Made by a program: the position numbers and the translations under genes
Part shown: in pieces, positions 36,794 through 45,093 of the stretch
How the letters are laid out: each line of letters starts with the position of its first letter
Numbering within the stretch: position 1 is the first letter of the stretch
Origin: an uncultured Bacilli bacterium
Lineage (GTDB): Bacteria; Bacillota_I; Bacilli_A; RFN20; CAG-826
Assembly (NCBI GenBank): GCA_934725985.1
Contig: CAKVCX010000002.1
Coordinates: forward strand, 62,001 to 126,000
Direction: 5' to 3'
Length of the DNA: 64,000 nucleotides
The notes under the pieces: generated by a model
What the model saw: the letters and a program-made list of their open reading frames with translations, nothing else
What the model was told of the DNA's origin: nothing
The model's database searches: none

Positions 36794-37741
36794 ATGATTT
36801 ATTTTATATTGATTTTAATAGCGTTAGCTTTTGGGATAGTCGAAGGTATAAGCGAATGGCTGCCTATTTCTTCTACCGGTCATATGATTTTACTAGATGG
36901 CTTAATGAAGATGGCTAATTTTGATATAGCCAAGGAATTTAATTTTAGCCAAGGCTTCTTTTCAATGTTTTTGGTCGTTATCCAACTCGGGGCAATCTTG
37001 GCGGTTGTGATTTATTTCTTTTCTAAACTATGGCCTTTTGGGAAAAAGAAAATAAGCGAGGAAGAAAAAGCGTTGATAGAAAAAGGGGAAATAGATGAAA
37101 AGTCTTTAAATAAACAAAAGCATAAGGATATTTGGCTTACTTGGGCCAAGACTATTGTTGGAGTTTTGCCTGCTGCAATTGTTGGGTTGATATTAGAAGT
37201 ATTGAATATCGAGATTGAAAATTGGATAACTGTCTCTATTACCTTAATTTTATATGGGATTGCTTTCATTTTGATTGAGATTTTCTTAAAAAAGAAAAAT
37301 AAGCCATTTAAAGTCAATTCTATTAAAGATCTATCTATTAAATACGCCTTTTTTATTGGCTGTTTTCAGGTTCTAGCTTTGATTCCAGGAACTAGCAGAA
37401 GCGGAGTTACTATTCTTGGGGCGTTGCTTTTGGGATTATCTAGAGAAAGCGCGGCTGAATTCTCATTCTATTTGTCTATACCTGTAATGGTCGGTGCCTC
37501 TTTGCTAAGGTTTGTTAAATACTTATTGGATTATGGTACCCCGAATTTAAATGAATGGCTGTTTTTGCTAGTTGGAATGGTTTCTGCTTTTGTAGTTTCT
37601 ATTTTCGTTGTTAAATGGCTCATGGGATTTGTCAAAAAACATGACTTTAAGCCATTTGGTATCTATCGAATTGCCTTAGGCTTGCTTGTTATAGTTGTAT
37701 TTTGCATTTATTGCATCCATAAGGGCCAATTAATTCTATAA
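36794..37741 (+). CDS. uppP: Undecaprenyl-diphosphatase
   Basis: 315 residues from the ATG at 36794, which has GGAGG upstream. An integral membrane phosphatase that recycles undecaprenyl pyrophosphate for cell-wall synthesis. Both active-site blocks are present: EGISEWLPISSTGHM at the first helix and PGTSRSGVTILGALLLGLSRE in the second repeat. A charged loop near 80-105 is longer than usual. Its presence implies a lipid-carrier-based envelope polymer, normally peptidoglycan. Confidence 0.95.
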   Translation: MIYFILILIALAFGIVEGISEWLPISSTGHMILLDGLMKMANFDIAKEFNFSQGFFSMFLVVIQLGAILAVVIYFFSKLWPFGKKKISEEEKALIEKGEIDEKSLNKQKHKDIWLTWAKTIVGVLPAAIVGLILEVLNIEIENWITVSITLILYGIAFILIEIFLKKKNKPFKVNSIKDLSIKYAFFIGCFQVLALIPGTSRSGVTILGALLLGLSRESAAEFSFYLSIPVMVGASLLRFVKYLLDYGTPNLNEWLFLLVGMVSAFVVSIFVVKWLMGFVKKHDFKPFGIYRIALGLLVIVVFCIYCIHKGQLIL

Positions 37742-37771
37742 AAACACTTTTAATTATTTCCGTTGTAGTGA

Positions 37772-37777
37772 TATAAT
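37772..37777 (+). promoter_or_regulatory. Extended -10 box of tRNA-Cys
   Basis: TGaTATAAT, nine bases before the mature tRNA-Cys start. The -35 region is poor, as expected for an extended -10 promoter. Confidence 0.6.
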
Positions 37778-37786
37778 CGCTACGCT

Positions 37787-37860
37787 GCATCCTTAGCCAA
37801 GTGGTAAGGCCAGTGACTGCAACTCACTTACCGTCGGTTCGAATCCGGCAGGATGCTCCA
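37787..37860 (+). tRNA. tRNA-Cys (GCA anticodon)
   Basis: Acceptor GCATCCT/AGGATGC with discriminator T and encoded CCA. Anticodon stem AGTGA/TCACT with loop CTGCAAC, giving GCA. Confidence 0.96.
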
Positions 37861-37920
37861 TTTGCTACTTGCTTACCATAGGTAAGTAGACTATATTAAT
37901 CAAGCCAATTGGCTTGATGT

Positions 37921-37997
37921 GCGCCCGTAGCTCAACTGGATAGAGTACCAGACTACGAATCTGGGGGTTGTGGGTTCGAGTCCCCCCGGGCGCGCCA
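37921..37997 (+). tRNA. tRNA-Arg (ACG anticodon)
   Basis: Acceptor GCGCCCG/CGGGCGC, discriminator G, encoded CCA. Anticodon stem CCAGA/TCTGG with loop CTACGAA, giving ACG; A34 should become inosine through TadA. Probably co-transcribed with tRNA-Cys. Confidence 0.96.
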
Positions 37998-38011
37998 GTT
38001 GTGAAGAATGA

Positions 38012-38042
38012 AGATGGTGGACAATGTCTACCATCTTTTTTT
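38012..38042 (+). terminator. Terminator after tRNA-Arg
   Basis: GATGGT/ACCATC stem extended by an inner GAC/GTC pairing, followed by TTTTTTT. Confidence 0.9.
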
Positions 38043-38106
38043 AGGTAATCGTAAATTTTATTTCGTTGAAACCAATTCGGATGGAATCGGATTAGAATTG
38101 AATATT

Positions 38107-38510
38107 CTATGGCAAAAGTTTTTCCATTTCCTCTTCCTTTGGGTTATCTTGAATTTCAGTTATCAGTTTTTTAGGTACTCTTTTGCCTTTAGTCCATTAA
38201 CAATGGCGGCTTGTATGATTGAAAAGATCATTGTCGAGGACTCGGCGCCGTTTTTTTGGAGTTCGAGAATAGGAAGTTTTTTCTCGCGATTGCAAAGGGC
38301 TTAATGCCTCTTTCCGCGGAATTGTTGCTTAAGTCAATATGCCCATCTATCAATCTATTTAAAAATGGTTGATATATATTTAGCAGTGCTCTCGAACGTT
38401 GACTTCGGGCTTGGGTTTGTCTCTTTCAAAAGTCTAAATATATTATCTAAGCTTTTTTAACGAACCTTGGTTTCGAAGTTCCTTTATCCTTGCTGCGGTG
38501 TACGTATCAA
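38107..38510 (-). pseudogene. Remnant of an IS66-family transposase C-terminus
   Basis: Read on the minus strand, joined across at least two frameshifts, the region gives NPSPKSTFESTAKYI, then NRLIDGHIDLSNNSAERGI, KPFAIARKNFLFSNSK and NGAESSTMIFSIIQAAIVNG. This is the characteristic DNN.AER...RKN..F..s..GA...S.i.tA..NG signature of IS66 TnpC. One frameshift falls in a run of seven A/T (one base too many) beside the GA motif. The N-terminal part, the accessory orfs and the terminal repeats are not recognisable. Dead mobile-element debris. Confidence 0.75.
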
Positions 38511-38769
38511 GGAGGGATTGAAGACATAAAAACCACTTAATAGGTCGGGCCAGAGATCTAAAACACCATATTAGTAATGACGGCACACCTTAAAACGTTT
38601 TTATAAATAAAAGTCTTGTATTATTTATAAAATCATTTTATTCAATTTTGGGCACAGGAATAGGATTTCTATGGTTCATCGAAGTATGGAAAGAATTCAC
38701 ACTTTTATTTACTTTATGAAGCAAAAAAGAGAATTAGACATTTATAATGAAAAAACTGGTGATGAATAA

Positions 38770-39388
38770 GTATTTTACATTGACAATCCTCTTTATATTG
38801 TTTCTTTTGTTTGCGCAGAATCTGCAAATGATAATAAAGCTTCAACTGTAATAATAAATTGTCTAAATTAAATATTGGTGATCGTTTTGCCCACGTTGGT
38901 AATTTAGCATGAAAAGAAAAGCCTTACAAAAATTTATTGTTGGAAGATAGATAAAAACTGTTTGGAGCTATTTTCATTTTTGCTAAAAAAATTAATTTTG
39001 CTCATTTAATGCCATAATCGATAAAAAAGTTCACCAGGAAAATCTTTATATAAGAGAATTGTTGATGGTCTAGTAGAAGCCATTCATAATCATGAAGATT
39101 AGTCTAGTAAATTTTCAAAAATTAGAATTCATTATGATGGTGGACACGCATTTTTGAAAGGTGTTTTTATTGCATCAATTTAAATATGCTTTTTCTAATG
39201 GTGAATACGTGTCGACAAAACAAACTGAATCCCCATTTATACTATTAATAGATATGGTTGGTTCTATGGAATTAATTTTGTATAAAGCATAACAAGGTTG
39301 TCTTACTAAAAGCGATGAAAACTTCTTCGGAAAGGAACGAAAGGTTTATAAGGATTATATTAAATTCTTAAATACTAGGAAATTTTAG
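38770..39388 (+). pseudogene. Decayed DUF3800-family gene
   Basis: Joining frames across several stops and frameshifts gives FYIDNPLYIVSFVCAE, NIGDRFAHVGNLA, AIFIFAKKINFAHLM, DKKVHQENLYIREL, KIRIHYDGGHAFLKGVF, LIDMVGSMELILYKA and SDENFFGKERKVYKDYIKF. The YYDNGQ-like block and the ADlicslELi..K block before FFG...Y.K are typical of DUF3800 proteins, a predicted RNase-H-like family often carried on mobile and defence islands. At least four lesions mean it cannot be functional. No match to the start codon region is clear. Confidence 0.65.
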
Positions 39389-39636
39389 AACTTCGAAGTC
39401 TAAAAATCATATATCAACTTCGTTTCACTGCAGGCAATGCGTATCATCTCTGTTACGCTAACATACTTAAAAATTAGGACATACTGTCTCTTTGATTATA
39501 AGAGAAGCCATAATTAAATTTATGATTCTAGTTACGCAATGTTTATGAAATTGCATTATTTTGCTTAAAAAACGGCATTTTCTTGTTGAATTAGATTAAA
39601 AATGTTAAATTATTTATTAATTGGCTAGGAGTAGAT

Positions 39637-40536
39637 ATGAAACGACTTGTTATGTGCACTTCTACCGGTTGCTTAGAATATGCACCGGAAAGATATAGAA
39701 ATTTAGGCATAGATATAATTCGAATCCATTTGTTTTTTAAAGGAAAAGAATATTTAGAAGGTTTTGATTTAGATCCATTTGATTTATATAAACAAATGGA
39801 AAATACAAAAGAGGTCAAAGACAATCTTCCCCATACGGCCATGCCAACTTATGAAGAAATAGCATCGCATTTTAAAAAAGCAATTGAAGAAGGCTACGAG
39901 GAAATCATTTGTATCGCCATTTCTTCAGGATTAGGGGGTACTTATAATTTCATAAGTTTAGTAGCGGCTGATTTTTTAGATAAAATAAAAATTACGGTCA
40001 TTGATTCTAGGATTACTTGCTTTAATGAAGGATATTTGGCCATTAAAGCTAAAGAACTTGTTGATAAAGAGGTACCAACCGAAACCATAATCAAAGAGAT
40101 TGAATGGATTAAGTCTAGACAAGAATTCATAGGCTTGGATGAAAAATTAGATTATTTGATATTTAATGGGAGGTTAAAAGGCGCGAAAGCATATGTTGGC
40201 AAAACAATAAATATTGTTCCTGTCCTTCATTTTACTAAGCAAGGAACTTTGACTCCTTTATTTAATACAATAGGTGTTAAGCGTTCGATTATGAAAACCT
40301 GTGAATTATTAAAAAACAAAATAATAAAGGATAGAGATGAAAAAGATTATTTGCTATTTCATGTCTATACTGGGCCTTCTACTTTGGAAAAAATGAAAAA
40401 AATAGAAGCAAACTATGGGATAAAGACGAACCACGAAGATGTTATCATGTCTCCTGTTTCCGGTATTCATAATGGACCTTGGCTTGCCGGGTATGAATAT
40501 ATTCCTTTAAGAAGAAATGATGAGCCGTTGGATTAA
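39637..40536 (+). CDS. DegV-family fatty-acid-binding protein
   Basis: 299 residues. The DegV fold binds one fatty acid; in Gram-positives such proteins (FakB) present fatty acids to the kinase FakA for phosphorylation. Conserved elements: CTSTGCLEY at the N-terminus, LPHTAMPTYEEI, and AISSGLGGTYNF, whose small residues hold the carboxylate. The C-terminal domain ends with the family IGxHxGPGxxG block in altered form (SGIHNGPWLAGYE). An AGGAG site precedes the ATG. Followed after 3 bp by a GNAT gene. Confidence 0.88.
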   Translation: MKRLVMCTSTGCLEYAPERYRNLGIDIIRIHLFFKGKEYLEGFDLDPFDLYKQMENTKEVKDNLPHTAMPTYEEIASHFKKAIEEGYEEIICIAISSGLGGTYNFISLVAADFLDKIKITVIDSRITCFNEGYLAIKAKELVDKEVPTETIIKEIEWIKSRQEFIGLDEKLDYLIFNGRLKGAKAYVGKTINIVPVLHFTKQGTLTPLFNTIGVKRSIMKTCELLKNKIIKDRDEKDYLLFHVYTGPSTLEKMKKIEANYGIKTNHEDVIMSPVSGIHNGPWLAGYEYIPLRRNDEPLD

Positions 40537-40539
40537 TTT

Positions 40540-41673
40540 ATGGTTATAGTAAAAGAAGCAATAACAAAAAAAGAAATTAAGCAATTTGTTAATTTCCCCT
40601 TAAAATTATATAAAAATAATCCTTATTTTGTCCCTCCTTTATATGGAGATGAGATGAAAGCTTTAAACCATAAATCACCATATGAAAGCGAAATCGAAAG
40701 TAAATTCTTTTTGGCTTATAAAGACAATAATGTAGTAGGCCGGATCCAAGGCATAATTCAAAAGCAATATAACGAGCTAAAAAGTGAAAAAAGAATTAGG
40801 TTCACTCGTTTTGATTGCATCAATGATTTAGAAGTTGCCAAAAGCTTGTTCAATGCCCTTTTTGAATTTGGTAAAAGCAAGGGAATGGAAATTTGTTGTG
40901 GCCCGCTCGGTTCTAGCGATTTTGAAAGAGAAGGTTTATTAATTGAGGGCTTTGATCAAGTCTCAACTTTTTCTGAACAATATAATTATCCTTATTATCA
41001 AAGCTTAATAGAGTCCATCGGCTTTAAAAAAGAAGTCGATTGGGTTGAAAGTAAGTTGCTTCCGTCTATCGATGATAAAGAAATTTGCGAAAAACTAAAC
41101 AAAATATCCTCTTTGTTACTTAAAAAATATGACTTACATATTGCCTCTACTAATGTTAGTAGCTCAAAATACCTAGATAAATATTGTGATGGGTTCTTCG
41201 ATTGCGTTGATGTTGCCTATTCTAAGTTATATGGAACCGTTCCTTTTAAAAAAGAAACAAGACGTAAAGTCATTAAGCAATTTAAAATGATTTTAAATCC
41301 AAAAGATTTGGTAATCGTTTTGGATAAAAGTGAAAAAGTAGTAGGCATTGGACTATGCTTGCCTTTTATTGGAAAGGCTCTTGCTAAAAGTGGCGGCAAG
41401 CTAACTCCATTAGCCTTACTTAGGTTATTAAAAGTTATAAAAAATCCAAAAGTGATAGAATTAGGCTTGGTGTGTGTACTTCCACAATATTTAAATAGTG
41501 GGATAACTTCTATTTTCCTTTCTAGGATGTTAGAACTTCTAAGCAGTGGGAAGATTGACCATTTTGAAACGAATTTGAATTTAGAGACCAATATTGAAGT
41601 TAGAAATCAATGGAAAAGATTTAATTCTATAGAACATAAAAGAAGGAGAAGTTATTTTATTTCTTTAAAATAA
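40540..41673 (+). CDS. GNAT-fold N-acetyltransferase-like protein
   Basis: 377 residues. The N-terminal part (ITKKEIKQFVNFPLKLYKNNPYFVPPLYGDE) and VVGRIQGII recall a family of large GNAT-related proteins. The C-terminal half shows VVGIGLCLPFIGKAL, then ELGLVCVLPQYLNSGITSIFLSRML as an acyl-CoA-binding-like turn and helix. The substrate is unknown. It begins 3 bp after the DegV gene, so the two share a transcript; a lipid link is possible but not shown. Confidence 0.7.
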   Translation: MVIVKEAITKKEIKQFVNFPLKLYKNNPYFVPPLYGDEMKALNHKSPYESEIESKFFLAYKDNNVVGRIQGIIQKQYNELKSEKRIRFTRFDCINDLEVAKSLFNALFEFGKSKGMEICCGPLGSSDFEREGLLIEGFDQVSTFSEQYNYPYYQSLIESIGFKKEVDWVESKLLPSIDDKEICEKLNKISSLLLKKYDLHIASTNVSSSKYLDKYCDGFFDCVDVAYSKLYGTVPFKKETRRKVIKQFKMILNPKDLVIVLDKSEKVVGIGLCLPFIGKALAKSGGKLTPLALLRLLKVIKNPKVIELGLVCVLPQYLNSGITSIFLSRMLELLSSGKIDHFETNLNLETNIEVRNQWKRFNSIEHKRRRSYFISLK

Positions 41674-41788
41674 ATTAATTGTTTTCTTCTTTTTCAATCT
41701 AGGACAAGGCGGCTTTGAAAATAAATTTTATAGGTTTGGAATATTTTTCTTGATTTTAAGCGTTACTATATTCAAAATATATGGGCTT

Positions 41789-41866
41789 CGGGATGTAGCG
41801 AAGCTTGGTTATCGCGTCTGCTTTGGGAGCAGAAGACCGTCGGTTCGAATCCGACCATCCCGACCA
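41789..41866 (+). tRNA. tRNA-Pro (TGG anticodon)
   Basis: Acceptor CGGGATG/CATCCCG, discriminator A, encoded CCA. Anticodon stem TCTGC/GCAGA with loop TTTGGGA, giving TGG. Its CCA end is the first base triplet of a 122-bp sequence that is repeated 2.4 kb downstream. Confidence 0.95.
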
Positions 41867-41985
41867 TTAAAAATATAAGTTTGATACAGTAAAATGTATT
41901 GAACTTTTTTATTTTAAGGCAGTTTGGTTCTTACCGTTTGTTCGAACTATCGAACTTTGATACACTTGAAAACGATTCGTTGGGC
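41864..41985 (+). repeat. 122-bp direct repeat, left copy
   Basis: Starts at the CCA of tRNA-Pro and includes its terminator and ~75 bp beyond. It is identical to 44231-44352 except for one base (T at 41938, A at 44305). It contains two TTTGATACA motifs (41880-41888, 41956-41964) and the 16-bp palindrome GTTCGA-ACTA-TCGAAC at 41940-41955. Together with the right copy it bounds a 2.25-kb island. Confidence 0.9.
41877..41911 (+). terminator. Terminator of tRNA-Pro (left-repeat copy)
   Basis: 12-bp stem AAGTTTGATACA/TGTATTGAACTT with two G-T pairs and loop GTAAAA, then a T-run. The same hairpin recurs at 44244-44278. Confidence 0.85.
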
Positions 41986-42222
41986 TTTTGCAGCTCTTTT
42001 TTTAAGGATTTTTAGATTTGAAACATTAATGATTGAACTATTATCTTAACAAATGAATGATTATAGGAACTATTGAACATTTACCCCAACAATTAAATGA
42101 TATAAATAGACAATTATTTTATTTGGGAATGATAAGTAAAAAATATGTAATTTTGCTGTTTTATCATTTATTTATTACCAATTTTTGATATAATAAACTT
42201 GGTAATAAAAGTTCGTGATAAA

Positions 42223-43620
42223 ATGAAAATTAAAGAAATAATTAATGAACTATTGCAATTTTCTAAAGAAAGAGAGTGGTTTGAGTTTAAAGAAAATTGG
42301 TTTCAACCTGTCGCTCTTGGAGAATATGTTTCTGCTCTTTCTAATGCGGCCGCTCTTTTAGGAAAGGACTATGGATATTTTGTATGGGGGATAAAGGATG
42401 AAACTCATGAAATAGTGGGAACTGATTTTGATTATTATCAAGACTATAGACATGAGCCATATCAAAATTATTTAAATAGAAATCTTTCACCGCGAATTAA
42501 ATTTGAATTTGGTGAAGATATTATTAAGGGGAAAAGAGTTGTTGTTTTAGCTATTGAAGCAGCAAAAGAAATACCAACTTCATTTAATAAAGTTAGATAT
42601 ATTCGAATTGGTTCATCAAAGGATTCAATGGAGAATAATCCAAAAAAAGAAAAAGAACTGTTTAAAGTGCTTGAGAATGGTTATCCAACAATAGTGAACA
42701 CTGAATCACTATATCAAGATTTAACATTTGAAAAACTGTTCATGTACTATGGAAGTAAAGGAATTAGTATCAAGCAAGAAACATTTAAGAAAAATCTTCA
42801 TTTATTAACTCCTGATGGAAAATACAATATAATGGCACAGCTTCTTTCTGATAATTCCCAGCTACCATTAAGATTATCGATATTTGAAGGAGAAACAAAA
42901 GGATCAAATCTTTATGCTATTAAAGAATTTGGATTTGATTGTCTTTTGTATTCGCTGAAAAATCTTTTAGATTATGGAGATGTTATCAACATAATTTATT
43001 CTGATGAAACAAATAGAAAAGAAGAAAGAAAAGAAACACCATTGTTTGATATTAAATCATTCAATGAAGCTATAGTTAATGCGGTTCTTCACAATAAATG
43101 GGTTGATGGAAATGAGCCTATGATAACAGTATACTCTAATAGAATTGAAATTCTTTCTAGAGGTACAATAGCACCATCTCAAACATTAGAAGGGTTTTAT
43201 TTAGGAGAATCAGTGCCTGTAAATGAAAAATTGTCAGAAATCTTTGCTCAATTAAGAATAAGTGATAAATCTGGAAGAGGAGTTCCAAAAATTGTTGAAA
43301 ACTATTCTAGAAATGCTTTTGAATTTAGAGACAATTCAATAGTAGTTACTATTCCATTCAATTATAATAGAAAAGTTGGTGATAAAGCTGGCAATAAAAT
43401 TGGTGATAATCCTATAACTAGAAAGCATGGATTGAACTCGACAAGAGAAAAAATTATTTCAGAAATGAGACATAATCCAAATATTACTAAGGCTGAACTT
43501 GTTGTATTATTAGGTATAAGTAATACTGCAGTTGACAATAACATAAGATATCTAAGAGAAAATGGCTGCATAATTAGAGTTGGCTCAAATAAAAATGGTT
43601 TTTGGGAAGTTTTGAAATAG
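42223..43620 (+). CDS. AlbA_2 (Schlafen-type) domain protein with winged-helix C-terminus
   Basis: 465 residues from the ATG at 42223; a TTG 24 bases upstream is also in frame and neither has a clear ribosome site. TATAAT at 42189-42194 is a likely -10. The N-terminal AlbA_2 domain reads EWFEFKENWFQPVALGEYVSALSNAA and GYFVWGIKD. The middle has the ATPase-like block FNEAIVNAVLHNKW and RIEILSRG of AlbA_2 regulators. The C-terminus (about 400-465) is a helix-turn-helix: NITKAELVVLLGISNTAVDNNIRYLRENG. Such proteins occur as putative transcriptional regulators and in defence islands. It is the only intact gene in the repeat-flanked island. Confidence 0.85.
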   Translation: MKIKEIINELLQFSKEREWFEFKENWFQPVALGEYVSALSNAAALLGKDYGYFVWGIKDETHEIVGTDFDYYQDYRHEPYQNYLNRNLSPRIKFEFGEDIIKGKRVVVLAIEAAKEIPTSFNKVRYIRIGSSKDSMENNPKKEKELFKVLENGYPTIVNTESLYQDLTFEKLFMYYGSKGISIKQETFKKNLHLLTPDGKYNIMAQLLSDNSQLPLRLSIFEGETKGSNLYAIKEFGFDCLLYSLKNLLDYGDVINIIYSDETNRKEERKETPLFDIKSFNEAIVNAVLHNKWVDGNEPMITVYSNRIEILSRGTIAPSQTLEGFYLGESVPVNEKLSEIFAQLRISDKSGRGVPKIVENYSRNAFEFRDNSIVVTIPFNYNRKVGDKAGNKIGDNPITRKHGLNSTREKIISEMRHNPNITKAELVVLLGISNTAVDNNIRYLRENGCIIRVGSNKNGFWEVLK

Positions 43621-44173
43621 AATTCTTCTAGAAAAGGTATAGGCGTAAATAAGGATGCACTAAGAAAACTACAAATTTATATTGGCAAAAGAAATGAAAA
43701 CCAAACTGATGAACAAGTTATTAAACACATTGATGAAGTAATTGCCAGTACTCCATTAACGGATCATGAATGACATAAATTGCTTTATTCATGCTGCAAT
43801 AGCGGTTGCGTTAATGTACTAAAGTATGTTTTAAGCAAAGTCAAATCATTAAATCATATTGAAGACTTTATTAGCCATACAATCTATGGAAGAAATGAAA
43901 AAATAGCAAAAGGAAGAATCGGTGTTTTAAAGGAGCTAATAAAACGTATTAATTCCAATGACAAGGAAAAATGTCTTGATGAGACAATGCTAGATGCCGC
44001 TTGGTTTAATGAAACTGAAATTGTGATTTTCTTAATTGGAAATGGTGTAAATATTAACTATTTGATGAGAATGGTCTAGGAATACTAGAATGTGCAAAAG
44101 AGCTAAAGAAGAATTTTGCGATGAGTCACTGATTAATTTCTTGAAAAGGCAGGGATATGCAAATTCGCTCTAA
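43621..44173 (+). pseudogene. Broken ankyrin-repeat gene
   Basis: Directly after the AlbA_2 stop and in the same frame comes DALRKLQIYIGKRN ... STPLTDHE, an in-frame TGA at ~43771, then HKLLYSCCNSGCVNVLKYVLSKV and LDAAWFNETEIVIFLIGNGVNIN, which are ankyrin helices. A frameshift near 44063 leads to DENGLGILECAKELKKNF and a second one near 44118 to DESLINFLKRQGYAN. No start codon remains. At least one stop and two frameshifts make it dead. Confidence 0.65.
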
Positions 44174-44230
44174 TGGTATGCAAAATTTCATTATTTAGGG
44201 TATGCAATGTATCAATATTGGTCACCATAT

Positions 44231-44352
44231 CCATTAAAAATATAAGTTTGATACAGTAAAATGTATTGAACTTTTTTATTTTAAGGCAGTTTGGTTCTTA
44301 CCGTATGTTCGAACTATCGAACTTTGATACACTTGAAAACGATTCGTTGGGC
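44231..44352 (+). repeat. 122-bp direct repeat, right copy
   Basis: 121 of 122 bases match 41864-41985. It begins at CCA without the rest of a tRNA; the bases just upstream (GTCACCATAT) do not resemble tRNA-Pro. It closes the island that holds the AlbA_2 gene and the ankyrin pseudogene. Confidence 0.9.
44244..44278 (+). terminator. Second copy of the tRNA-Pro terminator hairpin
   Basis: Same 12-bp stem and T-run as at 41877-41911, carried within the right repeat; it would now end transcription out of the island. Confidence 0.75.
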
Positions 44353-45093
44353 ATCTAATGCTTCTTTATGAGAATTTATGTTTTTATAGACAATACGGAA
44401 TTCAAAATAAACTAAATACTTGTTTTAACTTTTGAACTCTATAACTCGATTAATCAATTATTTATGTATACGCCTTATTGACTTTACGCCTACTTTCAAG
44501 CTATACGACTTGAATCTATTAAGCAAGAATTTTTATACCTCATCTACTATATAGAAGTGCACATGGGTTTTGGCAGCTTTCCTTATTTCCTTGCTGAATG
44601 GTTCGACTCTTTTATCTATAAAATAAAGCTTGCCCTTAGCTCATTTTAGAATCTATAGAAGATGTCGTTTTCTCATTTCTTTATTCTCTTCTTCTTAGCT
44701 CCTTTTAACTTTTGAATTCGCCGAAAGATTTTTAGACTTGGCTTATAAATTGCTGCTTTTTTCTTAATTGTGTAACGCAAGGGCTAAAAGCTAAAGCGCA
44801 ACAATCTTTTTATTTCATGCAAGAACGTTTTAATAATTAAGCGGATTTTTTACTAAATTTCGCATAAACGCAATAATTTTTACCTCAATTAAAGTGAAAA
44901 AAATCAAATGATTGCGTTTATAAATCCTTCAGGATAAAAGTGAAGTTTATACTTGCGTAATGAAAAAGGAAATTTAACAAAAGTTAAAAGAACATTAATG
45001 GACTTATTTAACTAATACATTTTTAAAGGCACCAATTGTTGGGTCGGTTTCTTTTAATTTTTTATTGGAAGAAGAAGCGACAAAAAAGAAAAA
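44353..45093. other. Non-coding stretch with a large inverted repeat
   Basis: No intact gene. On the minus strand a short piece (44522-44640) reads KLYFIDKRVEPFSKEIRKA without context, perhaps gene debris. An inverted repeat lies at 44864-44921. The left end adjoins the right copy of the 122-bp repeat. Confidence 0.5.
44864..44921. repeat. 11-bp inverted repeat around an AT-rich core
   Basis: ATAAACGCAAT (44864-44874) and ATTGCGTTTAT (44911-44921) are perfect complements, 36 bases apart; the core adds partial ATTTTT/AAAAAT pairing. It does not end in a T-run, so it is not an ordinary terminator. Confidence 0.6.

Noticed and set aside
38008..38304. A 98-codon plus-strand frame after tRNA-Arg
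   Set aside because: It begins in the tRNA terminator and lies opposite the IS66 remnant; the protein has no gene-like pattern.
44522..44640. Minus-strand coding fragment KLYFIDKRVEPFSKEIRKA
   Set aside because: Only about 35 codons without family match and flanked by stops; too little to call a gene remnant.
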